Of a DNA stretch of 64,000 nucleotides, positions 32,336 through 43,439 are shown in pieces. The position numbers and the translations under genes were made by a program. Within the stretch, counting starts at the first letter, position 1. The number at the start of each line of letters is the position of its first letter. Source of the DNA: Gelatoporia subvermispora B (taxonomy: Eukaryota; Basidiomycota; Agaricomycetes; Polyporales; Gelatoporiaceae); assembly GCA_000320605.2 (NCBI GenBank), contig KB445799.1, positions 667,234-731,233 of the forward strand, given 5' to 3'. The notes below the pieces were generated by a model. The model saw nothing but the letters and a program-made list of their open reading frames with translations. It had not been told where the DNA came from and did not search any database.

Positions 32336-34260
32336 ATGACGCTCAGCGTTGCACTTGCGATATCTTTCCTAACGCTACTCCTGGTGTTCCTGCGAAAGCG
32401 CACTAAACAACAACTGCCTACATATCGCGACTTGCCTCTACCTCCAGGACCAAGGCCACTACCCTTCCTCGGAAATGTGTTTGATATACCCAAGGACACG
32501 GAGTATCTCTGGAGGACGTACGCAAAGTGGGCACAAACTCATGGTGAGTCGTACAGTACCGTGATGGCTAGCAATGTTGCGTGATCTCCGATGTCCCGAA
32601 GGCGACATCGTACATATTCAAGTCCTGGGAAAACATATCATTGTTCTCCATTCGCTCGACGCCGTTCATGATTTGCTTGACAAGAGGTCGTCGATCTATG
32701 CGGACAGAGAAATTACCGAAGTCATCGCATTGTACGCAAAGCCATCCCTGTTGAGTCCTTCGTGCTGACTATGTGCTAGAACTGGATGGGACTGGAATCT
32801 AGCTATGATGAAATACGGACAACAATGGCGAGATCATAGGCAACTGTTTCATCAATACATGAACGAACGGGTTATCCATACCTATGATCCGTACATTCGT
32901 GACGGGACAAGGCGCTTGTTGAAGGGTTTGCATTGTGATCCAAAGAACTACACGCACCATCTCCGCTAGTCAGTATCAACCTATCTATACCTTGTCATCG
33001 TCGACTAATATGATATCAGCGCACTTGGAGAAATCGTGCTTTCATTGATATATGGTATCCGAATTGAAGAGAATAATGATTACTACGTCGAATTGCTTGC
33101 AGCCGCCATGAAGGCAGTCGAAGAAGCTGTCTTACCGGGCTCTTTGTGGGTGGACTTCCTGCCATATCTGAAATATGTGCCCCATTGGGTACCCGGAACG
33201 GGATGGCAGAAGAAAGTCGAGAACTGGAGGGCAGAGTCCAACGCAATAAGAAATGCTCCATGGGAAAATATGGTGGTGAGTTGCACGGTTTCGCGTACTG
33301 TTGCATGGTCCACAGTTGTCCAATTCATGAATTCAAACGCATAACCAGAAAGATAGAACAAGTCCACCCATCGCCGCTCAGATGTCAGAACAAATCTCCG
33401 ACATGGATGATGACGGTGCTCGTGAGATGAAGCACACAGCACAGAACGTATGTGCAGTTATGCACGCAGGTAGAACAACTCTTGCCCCGACTACAATTTC
33501 CAGTTATTGATGCTTTACCTGCATAACTGGCAGGCGCCATCGACACGGTAAGCAGAGTTACCCATGACGTTGGTCTTCTTTACCAACTTCAGAGCAGACC
33601 TTGTCAGCGCTGCAGACGTTCATTCTTGCAATGGTATTACATCCTGAGGCTCAAAGATCGGCACAGAGAGAACTGGACACTGTGGTTGGCCGCAGGAGAC
33701 TGCCAAATTCATCAGACCTTTCTGCTCTGCCTTACACAAGGGCGCTGCTGAAGGAATGCATGAGATGGCAACCGGTGGCACCGCTGAGCTTTGCCCGCAG
33801 ATGCACCACCGACAACGAGTACAGAGGGTGTTTAATCCCGGAGGGCGCTCTTATATTCCAGAATTCTTGGTCAGCACTCCTCTGTTTCCGAGTTTTCTTC
33901 CTCACCCGATTATTGCGAACTCAGGTTCATTTTGCACGACCCGGGAATCTTTCCTGAACCCGAAGGGTTCAAGCCAGAACGTTATCTCAAAGACGGAGTC
34001 CTAAACCCTGACATACTAGATCCCACAGTGGTCACATTTGGTGCAGGCAGAAGGTGTGCAATCATGTCTAGTGCGACGTCACGTCCAGTGTTTGTGACCA
34101 TCAATGTGTCAGAATATGTCCAGGACGGCACTTAGCAGAATCGATGCTCTTTCTGACAATTGCCCGTATCCTTCATACTTTCGAGATAACCCCGGTACTC
34201 GACGCCAAGGGAACCCCAATCAATCCCGAGGTGAAGATGACGTCTGGACTTCTGTCGTAA
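32336..34260 (+). CDS. Cytochrome P450 monooxygenase
   Basis: Nine exons join in frame: 32336-32543, 32602-32731, 32780-32968, 33020-33275, 33349-33469, 33534-33547, 33598-33869, 33925-34053 and 34113-34260, giving 488 residues. An N-terminal membrane anchor (MTLSVALAISFLTLLLVFL) and a proline hinge (LPLPPGPRPLPFLGN) point to the endoplasmic reticulum. The catalytic signatures are present: WRDHRQLFHQ (helix C), AGAIDTT (helix I, one residue longer than the usual AGxDTT), ECMR (ExxR), FKPERYL, and the heme loop FGAGRRICPGRHLA, which is recovered only when the intron 34054-34112 is removed. It resembles fungal CYP64/CYP5144-like enzymes, but the substrate cannot be inferred. The 14-nt exon 6 is the least certain boundary. 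Confidence 0.85.
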
Positions 34261-35130
34261 GCGTATGACCTCTTGTCCAGTGAAAGTGCCCTTGAGTTCA
34301 TTGTGTACACAGATATCCTACCCCTTTTGAATGCTCAATCAGCTCACGGGGCGCATGGGCGGAAGCACTGATCAACGAAGAATATACCAGGGAAACCTAA
34401 CTGTGAGCGACTGCCGGTGCATATTGTAGGACATTCCCGGAGTCGAAAGTTTGTCAAACGTGCCCTGCTGCAACTGGGAAATCCTCTGTATATCATTGTA
34501 CTTTGACCTAATGAGCACTTGGCTCGATCTTCGATGGGCAGTGTTAAGACTGTTTATTATTTGATGACTCGCGGCATTTTCTGTCCGCCTCGACGCGATC
34601 CCTTCGGCTTCTGTCTAGTGCCCTATATTCTCTTGTGCTTGATGCTTGAGCTTAAGCTTAAGCTGCTGATGCCGTCCGGTCCTCGTGGTTAGCCTACTTA
34701 GGAGATGAGTAGGCGACTTTGGCTTCGCCAAGCCTGAGGACGCCCATGGTTCGATCGCGACGCGATCGATAACGGGCACGTGAGCGTGACTGGCGCGTCT
34801 GTGGCAGACGGCTTTGAAGTTTGGACTTTTGGACATCGTACTTATGATAGACCGTCCGTCAACAAGCACACTCCCATTCATGGCAAGATTCATTATCAAC
34901 GGTTTCCGCGTGTATAGAGAACGAAAACAGCGCTACGCATAAACGAATACAAGATGTCCGACGCGAGCATCCCTTCGATGTTCGGTAATCCCTAAGAAAA
35001 TTGAACTCAAAGCAGGTTTAGTGATGCCCTGTTGAGAGAGGTTAGTTATTGTCAGATATCTATGTGGAGCCATAGACTTACGCAAGACGAACGAATGTAT
35101 GAACGCGAGGTACACGCGACAAAGCGCTCT
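34261..35130. other. Intergenic with dispersed repeat and hydrophobin 3' flank
   Basis: From 34580 to 34810 it is a copy of the unit seen at 29.4 and 30.2 kb, including the CACGTG/palindrome repeat. From about 34900 it is the 3' flank of the following minus-strand gene, including its 3' UTR intron (35081-35029). Confidence 0.6.
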
Positions 35131-35875
35131 TCACAAAGCAACGGGCGTGCAGTCAAGGCTAATGAGATCTAAGACACATCCACCATCAGCAACCTCCGAT
35201 ACGCTTCCTAATATAACTCGTACCTCCAGACTCGCTGCTCTCGCCGCATATCGGGACCGGAGCGCTGCAACCCAAGAATCAGAACAACGCCCTCCTGCAA
35301 ATCCACACTAACACTCACTGAGACGCGCTGCGAGCTTTCGTCAGGCCGGAGTCCCGCGCGTAGGCCGTACCGTAGATGCTCCTCGCGTCGACTGGGGGTA
35401 TGTGGTCTGAGCGGCCGGAGACGGCGATGTCGCAGAACTCGATAAGGGCTGTGTTGCACTCACCGCCGCCGGTGCTACTGCCGTTACCGCCGTTGCCGCC
35501 ATTGCCTCCGCCACCGCCATTGCCGCCACTGCCGCCGTTGCCGCCGTTGTTGCCTCCACTGTTGCCGCTGTTGCCGCCTCCACTGTTGCCGCTGCCGCTG
35601 TTCCCGCCATTGTTTCCACCGTTGTTTCCGCCGTTGTTCCCGCCGTTGTTGTTGCTGCCGCCGTTGTTGCCGCTGCCGCTGTTACCGCTGTTTCCACTGT
35701 TGCCGCTGCCGCTGTTACCGCCGTTGTTGCCGCCACTGCTGCCGCTGCCGCCGTTACCGCCGGTACCGCCGTTGCCGGCGCCGCCATTGCCTCCATTGCC
35801 GCCCTGCGGGGCTGCAAGGACGAACATGGGCGCGAAGAGGAGTGCAAAGACGATGATGGACTTGAAAGAGACCAT
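35131..35875 (-). CDS. Derived hydrophobin that keeps intron 1
   Basis: Exons 35875-35319, 35264-35224 and 35168-35131 give 211 residues. Signal peptide MVSFKSIIVFALL, then the usual Gly/Asn/Ser block. The junction reads NGSSTGGGEC, so this is the only intact copy without Arg-Arg. Cysteines are C1, C3 (EFC), C6 (PIC) and C8 (SLDC); C4 is Tyr and C7 is Gly. Intron 1 is present at the ancestral place but splits CA/C, so the residue at C5 is His. The other intact derived genes lack intron 1 altogether, so this copy appears to be an intermediate. The end is DLISLDCTPVAL. A reader using only unspliced frames would stop early at SASQ. Confidence 0.82.
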
Positions 35876-35993
35876 TTTGGTTTATGGGGTTGTTACGGAG
35901 CGGAGTGAAGAGAACGAGAGAGTGAGGATGATCAGGTGAACAAGTAGCTGCAAACGACGAGGACGCTGCAGACTGAGTGCGAGCGACGCGCAG

Positions 35994-36001
35994 CTTTTGT
36001 A
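35994..36001 (-). promoter_or_regulatory. TATA-like box TACAAAAG
   Basis: On the minus strand, 119-126 bp before the ATG at 35875. Confidence 0.55.
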
Positions 36002-36099
36002 GGAGACCGTGGTCTTGCGGAGGGCGATCGCGTCCGCCCACGTTCGTAAACAGCCCGACACCCGACGAGCACGGCGAGAGCGTAAATGGCGGCAATGTT

Positions 36100-36320
36100 G
36101 TAGGACCAGACGTTTCACTTCGAGCAGAGAAGTCTCAGACCCATACGAGGGTCTGAGGCGGTCCAAAGGGCTCTCTCCCGAGAGCGTGAATGGCGGCAGT
36201 GTTGTACGGCTGGAAGATCCACTTCTAGCCGAGAACTCTCAGAGCCATATAAGGGTCTGAAAGGGTCCAAGGGACCGCAATGTCGTAGGGCCGGATGGAC
36301 TCTTATGGGAAAGAAGTCGA
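36100..36320 (-). repeat. Upstream minisatellite with dyad, copy 4
   Basis: At least two units, with CTCAGACCCATACGAGGGTCTGAG near 36136 and a weaker dyad near 36239, each followed by GAGAGCGTGAATGGCGGCA-like strings. Confidence 0.7.
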
Positions 36321-37159
36321 GGACTGTATAACGAGGGTCTGAGAAGGCCCATTCTTCGTGTCGCCCAGAGCTTCTTTGCATCACAGCCCCTGCAAGTAAG
36401 TGTCAATCAGAAGCCCCTCGGCACGGTGATCCCGAAGTCACGCCCTGTTCTCTGCGTTGGCGAGTGGCGCACACAGTACCGTCGACAATAAGGGCTACAT
36501 CGTCTCGCAGGTACAGACAGATATCCTACCAAGACCCAGACTCAGACCCAAACCCAGACAATCCTCGAACGTCGTTGAGAGCGATACCAGGAGTGACCGG
36601 TGACCTTGACGAAGCTAATCTGAGATAATCCATGAAGGAGGGAACGGAAGTAGCACAGCTTGGCCGCGTCCGCCGGCGCGCCCAATCGCTGCTCAATCGG
36701 GTGGAAGGAGATCAGCATCGGCGTCTCTCGCGTCCCGACACTCAGTCTCCTCCGATGAATGTGCTTCATGCCATTCGTCCGCCTCGCACAGGTCTCTTCT
36801 GCTTCCAGTGAGCTGCCAGGTTTCTCTGCTCGCGCTTGCGCTTGAGCTGCTGATTTCGTCCAACCTGTGTCAGTGTGGATAGCCTACCCCGGAGATGTCT
36901 ACAGAATAATCGTCGCCAGATGGTAGACGTTGCATACAAGATCGGAGTCATAGCAACCATGTAGAGAGCGTGATGGTGAGGAAACATGGTATCGGTGGAA
37001 TAGAAGGAGTACAAAGATAGGTTGACCGCCGGAGACTCGGTTTGACAATCCACCACAGGTAAGATTGCATGATAAGGGCGGTGTAGGCGATAGATGGATA
37101 GACAGTCCATAAACATAGCCTCATTGGCGATACCGGAGTCACCCGATGTCTGCATTATA
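36321..37159. other. Intergenic, duplicated at 41.1-42.0 kb
   Basis: No gene. It holds dispersed cluster repeats to about 36870, then from 36890 a segment resembling the region around 51660-51840 downstream of the F-box gene, inherited with the F-box relic. Confidence 0.5.
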
Positions 37160-37890
37160 GCGGATCGAAGACAAGGTGCTTCGGCAGGTCTGCAGGAGGT
37201 TCTTGCACCTCTCCCCACTTTCGTTTTTGCCCAGTTTGGGGATGGGAGTGAGCGAGAGTTCATCGGAGTCAAGTCGATTGATATGCCATGCCACATCTTC
37301 TTGCAGCATCTGAACGGTAATTTGCCCAGAGAGGGTGCGTGTGCAGCGTTACAATTGATGCACATCCAGGCACGCGGAGGTTCATACACATGATCCACCT
37401 TGCGATACGATCCGCTTTTCCGGACTATTTTATCGTAAATTCGGTGAGTCGAGCGAGGGTGCCGATAGCTTGGTCAAGTTCCGGTACATCACGAAACACC
37501 CTGTCTAAAAGTGTCATTTATAGGACCTCGAGGAATGGCATTGAGACAGCGCACGGGTTCTCTTCCTTGTGAGCGAAGGCTTGGCGAGCATGATACCCAA
37601 CGTCCGGAGATGTCTGAGATAGTCAGAGCTGTTCAGCATAAAGGTCATGAACGGTTCCACCCGAAAATAGTGGAGTGGAGTGTAGGCGCAGACTTGTAGC
37701 AAGCGTCTTATCCCAGTACAATGCAGCGCACGGCATGTCAACATGGCGACAGGCAGTTCCGCCTTGGGCTAAGAGGGAGAGAATTCGGAGTAGCACATCT
37801 GAGCTGAGAAATGGTCCATCGCATCGTGCATGGAACAGCATGAGGTATCCATAAGTGTCGTGGGTCACTGCAGGCTCTGGATTTGCCTCC
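37160..37890 (-). pseudogene. Internally deleted F-box relic
   Basis: The minus strand keeps CDGPFLSSDVLLRILSLL and parts of the following helix region, homologous to CDGPVLNPDVIFYILSFL of the gene at 51.9-53.4 kb, but with stops and frameshifts. Most of the leucine-rich middle is missing, and the remnant of the C-terminal exon (DMAWHINR-like, near 37270) follows within about 150 bp. A second copy with the same deletion is at 42000-42800, so the deletion preceded the block duplication. Confidence 0.7.
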
Positions 37891-38329
37891 AAAGCTCTCT
37901 AGACCTCGAAACCATACCTTTCAGGAGATCTCTCCGCCGAGCACTCGCCACCAGCTATTCGGAGTCCTGGGCTTGGGGACATAGGGGCCGTGTTGTAGAT
38001 GATCCAAGACAAAAACTCGGTATAGAGTGTTCGGTTAAAATTACTTGCAATGACAGCGATGGTCGATGAGATCGAATACGGTCTGTCACTTCTCGCGACG
38101 AGCATAACCTTTGACACGTCGCGACACGTGCGCTCGAGTGACACGTCTTTGGGCGCCTCTAGTTCTCGACCATACCGACACCCACTAAGTACTGGAGAAT
38201 TGCAGTTATCTTTCACTTTCATCTTCCGAGGTTGCTGCACGGAATTAGGTCATCCCTGGCCGTTGTATTACCTATCGTACACTCGCAACACAAGTCACAG
38301 TCATGCTTGCACACCCTCAAGAACCAAAA

Positions 38330-39306
38330 ACTCCATCGAAATCCCAGCCAAGGTTTTGCTGCCCCTACGCGCATCCAGCCCAGCCTATCCGCTGTTAGGG
38401 CCGCCACGCACACAAATAGTCTCACATCCAGGTGTTTCGCGTCCTCTAGCCTTGCTCCTGGGTCCAGCAGCTCCATGAACTGGCGGAATAGCACCCTGCA
38501 CCGCGCGCCGAACAACACGGCAAAGTGCGCGAGCGCGCGTTGGGGCTTGCTGAGGTGGCCGTCGGGGTGCAGTATGGGCAGAAATGGATTGGGCGAGATG
38601 TCCGTCAGCACAAGCCCGTCCGCACTTGGCTTCACGTGCGGTGCGCCATGCTTGGTGGGTGTGGGTGTGGCTGAGGTCTCGCCCTCTACCTCGTGAGCGT
38701 TGGTCTCGTCGATGGCCCACGTGTCTGCCCATGACAAGCGCATTCCCTTCGCGCTTTATGACAAGGTCGAGCGCCTCCTCTCCGTCATCGTCTGCGGGGA
38801 TTGACAACCCAGTCACCTTCGAAGTGAAACGATCATTTTGCAGAATGTGCGCTACGATGGTCAGCGCGGGAACTCCTGCAACCGAATTGAGAGCCTTCTC
38901 GTGAACATTTTGTAAGCTTAGCGAGGGCAGAAGGTACGTCATATAGGACACGGTCGCATGCGCAATTTTCCCCGACGTTGTAGTCACGTACTAGAAGATC
39001 GACTCCGGCACCAGGTCGGTGCCTCGGGCTTATGCACAGTAGCTTGCGCAAGCCCTACGTTCATAATGTTATTGGAATGTCTCTCTTGCTGAGCGAATGG
39101 CTTGTCTTCGGCTACCGTCTCGAGAAAACCAAATTCGACGTTATATCCGGTATGTATCAATGGCAGATGCAGCCAGAAAACAACTTTGCATCTGTATGGT
39201 GGCTTCCCTGGCGCTGGTTCCTCGACGTTCGCTTGCGGGGAGAAGATGCATTTCTCGATCGTAGCTGCTGCGCCTTCCTCCGGGAAGATACTCGAGAAAA
39301 ACTCGA
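38330..39306 (-). pseudogene. Questin-oxidase-like relic
   Basis: Three pieces on the minus strand match the 55.6- and 58.8-kb genes in order: LEFFSSIFPEEGAA and ..IFSPQANVEEP with HTGYNVEFGFLE (about 39306-39100, with a frame change), then VPALTIVAHILQNDRF (about 38880), then SPNPFLPIL..QRALAHFAVLFGARC and AALTADRLGWMR (38620-38340). The Gly-Trp-Gly/hydrophobic segment between the last two is missing. Deletion and frameshifts make it non-functional. Confidence 0.75.
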
Positions 39307-40017
39307 GGTATGCGCTTCAATCACTAAACAATCCGAGTCAACCCGAGATCCAGATGTAGGTCATAACGCGAATATAACAAGTTTCCGTCTCGCAAGCACC
39401 TCGTTGGATATCGGCAGACTAAGCCGTATATGGGATGCGAAAAGACCTTGATTAGATGCGGATACAAAGGGCAGAGAACCATAGTGCTCCCGGTTCTCAT
39501 CCAACTCGGCTTCCAGGATACGAGAGACTAGATTTGCGCAAGCCAGCTCGCCTGTTGCTTGCTGAATGCCTGGGATTATAGCTAGTCCCAGACACTTGGC
39601 AGAACACTGGGGCCTGGAACTTACTATGTCCGTATGAGTCACGGACCAGAGATCGGTGAGTCAACAACTCCACGATTCGCGCCATGGTCCGATCGCGGCG
39701 CGTACGGTGTGCGGCAGACCGCTTCAGGCGTCACGACAGCTAGATGTTATCCGCCAACAAGCAAAATCGCGTGTCGCATCGCGAGATCAACTAGTAGCAT
39801 CTTTTGCGTGTACGGAGAACGGAAACAGTGTCATACATTAGTGAATGCAAAAAGTCCGACGCGAGTAGTATTTCGACAATTCTGGAGAAACGTGCGCAAA
39901 GCAAGTTCACGGAAGTCCTGGTAAGAGGTCAGCTATGGTCTAATGCGTAGAGAAAATGCTAAACTTACACAAGACAAACGAATGTGTGAACGCGAGGTGC
40001 ACGAGACAGAGTGTCCT
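39307..40017. other. Intergenic
   Basis: No gene supported. From 39640 to 39850 it resembles 24080-24330. From 39860 it is the 3' flank of the next minus-strand gene, with a 3' UTR intron predicted at 39968-39918. Confidence 0.45.
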
Positions 40018-40681
40018 TCACAACGCGATGGGCGTGCAGCCAAGACTAATGGGTCCTAAAACGCAGCCGCCATCAGCAAACTCCTATACAGTCCCTGATC
40101 TGACCCCTCGTACCTCCAGAAACGGTGCCCTTGCCGCCAGCACTCGGCAGGCCGGAGTCTGTCGAGCAGGCTGTGCTGTAGATGTCCCTTGCGTCGACTG
40201 TGGGGATGTGGTATGAGTCACCCGAGACGAGGTTGTTGCAGAACTGGATCTGGACGGGACTACACTTACCAACGCTGCGCCTGCCGTTGCCGCCGTTGCC
40301 TCCACTGCCGCCACCGCCGCCGTTACCGCCACTGCCGCCGTTCCCGCCGTTGTTGCCGCCGCTGTTGCCGCTGTTGCCTCCGCCACTGTTGCCGCTGCCG
40401 CTGTTCCCGCCGTTGTTGCCGCCATTGTTGCCGCCATTGTTGCCGCCATTGTTGTTGCTGCCACCGTTGTTGCCGCTACCACTGTTACCGCTGTTGCCGC
40501 TGTTACCGCTGCCGCTGTTGCCGCCGTTGTTGCCGCCACTGCTACCGCTGCCGCCATTACCGCCGGTCCCGCCGTTGCCGTTGCCGCCACTGCCGCCATC
40601 GCCCTGCGGGTGCGGGGCCGCAAGGACAAACATGGGCGCGAAGAGGAGGGCGAAGACGATGATGGACTTGAAAGAGACCAT
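40018..40681 (-). CDS. Derived hydrophobin with Gly/Asn/Ser-rich insert
   Basis: Exons 40681-40114 and 40055-40018 give 201 residues. Signal peptide MVSFKSIIVFALL, a Gly/Asn/Ser block collinear with the other copies (starting with Asp instead of Asn after PQG), Arg-Arg, then C1 (GKC), C3 (QFC), C4 (TAC) and C8 (SLGC). C2, C5, C6 and C7 are lost, as in the 23.3-kb gene, whose GLPSAGG sequence it also shares. The two are therefore sisters although on opposite strands. Intron 1 is absent. The end is GPISLGCTPIAL. A 3' UTR intron is predicted at 39968-39918. Confidence 0.85.
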
Positions 40682-40796
40682 TTTTGCTTGTTGGGATGTT
40701 ACGGAGAGTGAAGAGGGCGGAAGAGTGAAGATGAGCAGATGAACAAGTAACTGCGAACAATGGAGTTGCTGAAGACTAAATGTGAGCGACGTGCAG

Positions 40797-40804
40797 CTTT
40801 TGTA
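40797..40804 (-). promoter_or_regulatory. TATA-like box TACAAAAG
   Basis: On the minus strand, 116-123 bp before the ATG at 40681. Confidence 0.55.
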
Positions 40805-40899
40805 GGAAACCGTGGCCTTGCGCAGGGCGATTACGTCGGGCCCGCCGCCCACGTTCGTGGACAGCCCGACGAGCGCGGCGAGAGCGTGAATGGCGGAAA

Positions 40900-41120
40900 T
40901 GTTGTAGAACCGGACCATTCACTTCCAGTAGTGAACTCTCAGACCCGTATGAGGGTCTCAGAGGCGGTCCAAGGCACCCTCTCCCGAGAGCGTGAATGGC
41001 GGCAGTGCTGTATGGCTGGAACACTCACTTCCAGGACTCGGAGAACTCTCAGGGCCATATGAGGGTCTGAGAGGGCCCAAGGGACCGCAAAGTCGTAGAG
41101 CCGGATGGACGTTTATGGAA
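40900..41120 (-). repeat. Upstream minisatellite with dyad, copy 5
   Basis: Two clear units, with CTCAGACCCGTATGAGGGTCTCAGAG near 40939 and CTCAGGGCCATATGAGGGTCTGAGAG near 41047. Confidence 0.7.
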
Positions 41121-41999
41121 AAGAAGTCGAGGACTGTATAACGAGGGTCTGAGAAGGCCCATTCTTCGTGTCGCCCAGAGCTTCTTTGCATCACAGCCCC
41201 TTCCAGCGAGTGTCATTGAGAAGCACCTCGGCACGGTGATCCCGAACCCACGCCTTGTTCCACGCGCCCGCGAGTGACGGACACAGTACCGTCGACAATA
41301 AGGGCTGCATCGTCTTGCAGGTACATACACGCCTCTTAACAAGACCCAGGCCCAGATCCAGACCCAGACAATCCTCGAAAATAGTCGAGAGTGATACTAG
41401 GAGTGACCGGTGACCTTGACGAAGCTCAAGAGATGATCGATGAAGGGAGGAACGGAAGTAGCACAGCTTGACCTCGCACGCGCCGCGTCCGCTGGCGCGC
41501 CCAATCGCTGCTCAATCGGGTGGGAGGAGATCAGCGCCGGCGTCTCTCGCGTCCCGACACTCAAGTCTCCTCCGATGAATGTGCTCCATGCCATTCGTCC
41601 GCCTCGCACAGGTCTCTTCTGCTTCCAGTGAGTGCCCTGATTTCTCTGCTTGTGCTTGAGCTTGAGCTGCTAATTTCGTCGCGCCTTCGTGGATAGCCTA
41701 CCCCGGAGATGTCTACAGAACACTCGTTGGCAGATGGTGGACGTTGCATACAAAATCGGAGTCATAGCAATCATGTAGAGCGTGATGGTGAGGAAACATG
41801 GTATCGGTGGAATAGAAGAGATAAACAGATAGGTTGACCGCCGAAGACTCAGATTGACGATTCATCACAGGTGAATCTGGATGATGAAGGGCGGTGTAGG
41901 CGATAGATGGATAGACAATCCGTAAACGTAGCCTCATTGGAGATACAGGAGTCACCCAATGATTACGTTATAGCTGATCGAGGACAAGGCGCTTCGACA
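41121..41999. other. Intergenic, duplicate of 36.3-37.2 kb
   Basis: No gene. Nearly the same order of dispersed repeats and F-box downstream sequence as at 36321-37159. Confidence 0.5.
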
Positions 42000-42800
42000 G
42001 GTCTGCAGGAGGTTCTTGCACCTCTCCCAACGTTCGTTTTTGTTCAGTTTGGTTGGGGATGGGAGTGAGCGAGAGCCCATCGGCGTCAAGTCGATTGGTA
42101 TTCCATGCCAGAGTTTCTTCTTCCAGCCTCTGAATGGTAATTTGCCGAGAGAGGATGCTTATGCATCGATACTATACCCCAATTGATGCGCATCGAGGGC
42201 ACACGACGGTTCATATACGTGATCCACCTTGCGATACGATTCGCTTTCACGACTCCTTTATCGTAAGTTCGGTGAGTCGAGCGAGGGTGCCGATAGCTTG
42301 GTCAAGTTCCGGTACATCACGAAACACCCTGTCAAAAGTGTCATTTATAGGACCTCGAGGAATGGCATTGAGACAGCGCACGGGTTCTCTTCCTTGCGAG
42401 CGAAGGTTTGGCGAGCATGATACCCAGCAGCCTCCGGACTCAGGAGAAATGCCTGAGATAGTCGGGGCTGTTCAGCATACACCTCAAGAACGGTTCTACC
42501 CGGTCATAGTGGAGTGAGGTATAGGCGCAGACTTGTAGCAAGTGTCTTGTCCCAGTAGAATGCAGCACACGTCATGTCAACATGGCGACAAGTAGTTCCG
42601 CCTTGGGCTAAGAGGGAGAGAATTTGGAGTAGCACATCTGAGCTGAGAAATGGTCCATCACATCGTGCATGGAACAGCATGAAGTATCTATACGTGTCAT
42701 GAGTAACTGCAGGCTCTGGCTTCGCCTCTAAAGCCACCAGACTATCGGAACTGTACCTTCTATAGGAGATTCTTCCGCCGAGCACTCGCTACCAGCTATT
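42000..42800 (-). pseudogene. Internally deleted F-box relic, second copy
   Basis: Same structure as the relic at 37160-37890: CDGPFLSSDVLLQILSLL on the minus strand, broken frames after it, and the same internal deletion. The copies differ by scattered substitutions and small indels, consistent with a duplicated block of about 4.8 kb that also includes the derived hydrophobin. Confidence 0.7.
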
Positions 42801-42915
42801 TGGAGTTTTGGGCTTGTGGACATATGGGCCGTGTTGTGAATGATCCAAGACAAAACTGAGGCATAGAATTTTCAGCTAGGATCACTTGCAATGACACCGA
42901 TGGTCCATGGGTTCG

Positions 42916-43199
42916 AATTCCCACTACGACTAGTAGTGGGTCTTGGGAAACTAATTGTCCGCGAAAAGACTACAAACAACTCCGATCGTGCTTGTAATGC
43001 CCAAAAACCTTTTCGGAGATTGAAACAGTCACGTGTATGTCCCACGGTTACAATTCGCGGCGTCTAATGCTCGCGACCTACAGGCGCGCCGAGGGGGAGT
43101 CGAGAAGCTGTCTGACTGCCTGAGCTTCTCTGTAATGGTCCTCGGGGGCGCGAAACTTGGTCGTAATGGGCCCTGCCGCGCTTGCGCGGCATTATGCGA
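42916..43199. other. About 280-bp segment absent from the sister block
   Basis: The sister block at 38068-38090 runs directly from ATCGAA to TACGGTCTGTCACTTC. Here about 280 bp lie between these points. They contain two perfect 8-bp hairpins, CCCACTAC-GACTA-GTAGTGGG (42920-42940) and TGCCGCGC-TT-GCGCGGCA (43174-43191). No coding frame, terminal repeat or target duplication could be identified. Confidence 0.5.
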
Positions 43200-43439
43200 G
43201 GTACGGTCTGTCACTTCTAAGTTCTCGCGACGAGCAGACGCGACACGTGTTCGTCACGCTCACGTGCTCGTTACACGCGTCGCCTCGTCGGGGTGTGAAG
43301 AGCATTCCGTTGCGTGCGGGTTGCTTTTTACGTTCTCGGATTCTTTCTGGAACCAGACAGTACGACTAACCTCCTACCAGTGCTTCAGTGAACTTCCTTC
43401 GAATAGTTTTCTTCAGAGTTACCAATGTGATACTCGTGT

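Noticed and set aside
34054..34133. Unspliced reading of the P450 end as FGAGRRCAIMSS, suggesting a lost heme motif
   Set aside because: Removing the intron 34054-34112 restores FGAGRRICPGRHLA in frame, so the gene is not broken there.
39361..39642. A 93-codon minus-strand frame next to the questin-oxidase-like relic
   Set aside because: It does not match the missing exons of that family, and no other family could be recognised.
42905..42930. GGGTTCGAATTCCC, resembling the B box or T arm of a tRNA or SINE
   Set aside because: The T stem would have an eight-base loop, no D arm or A box fits upstream, and the paralogous site at 38.07 kb lacks it.
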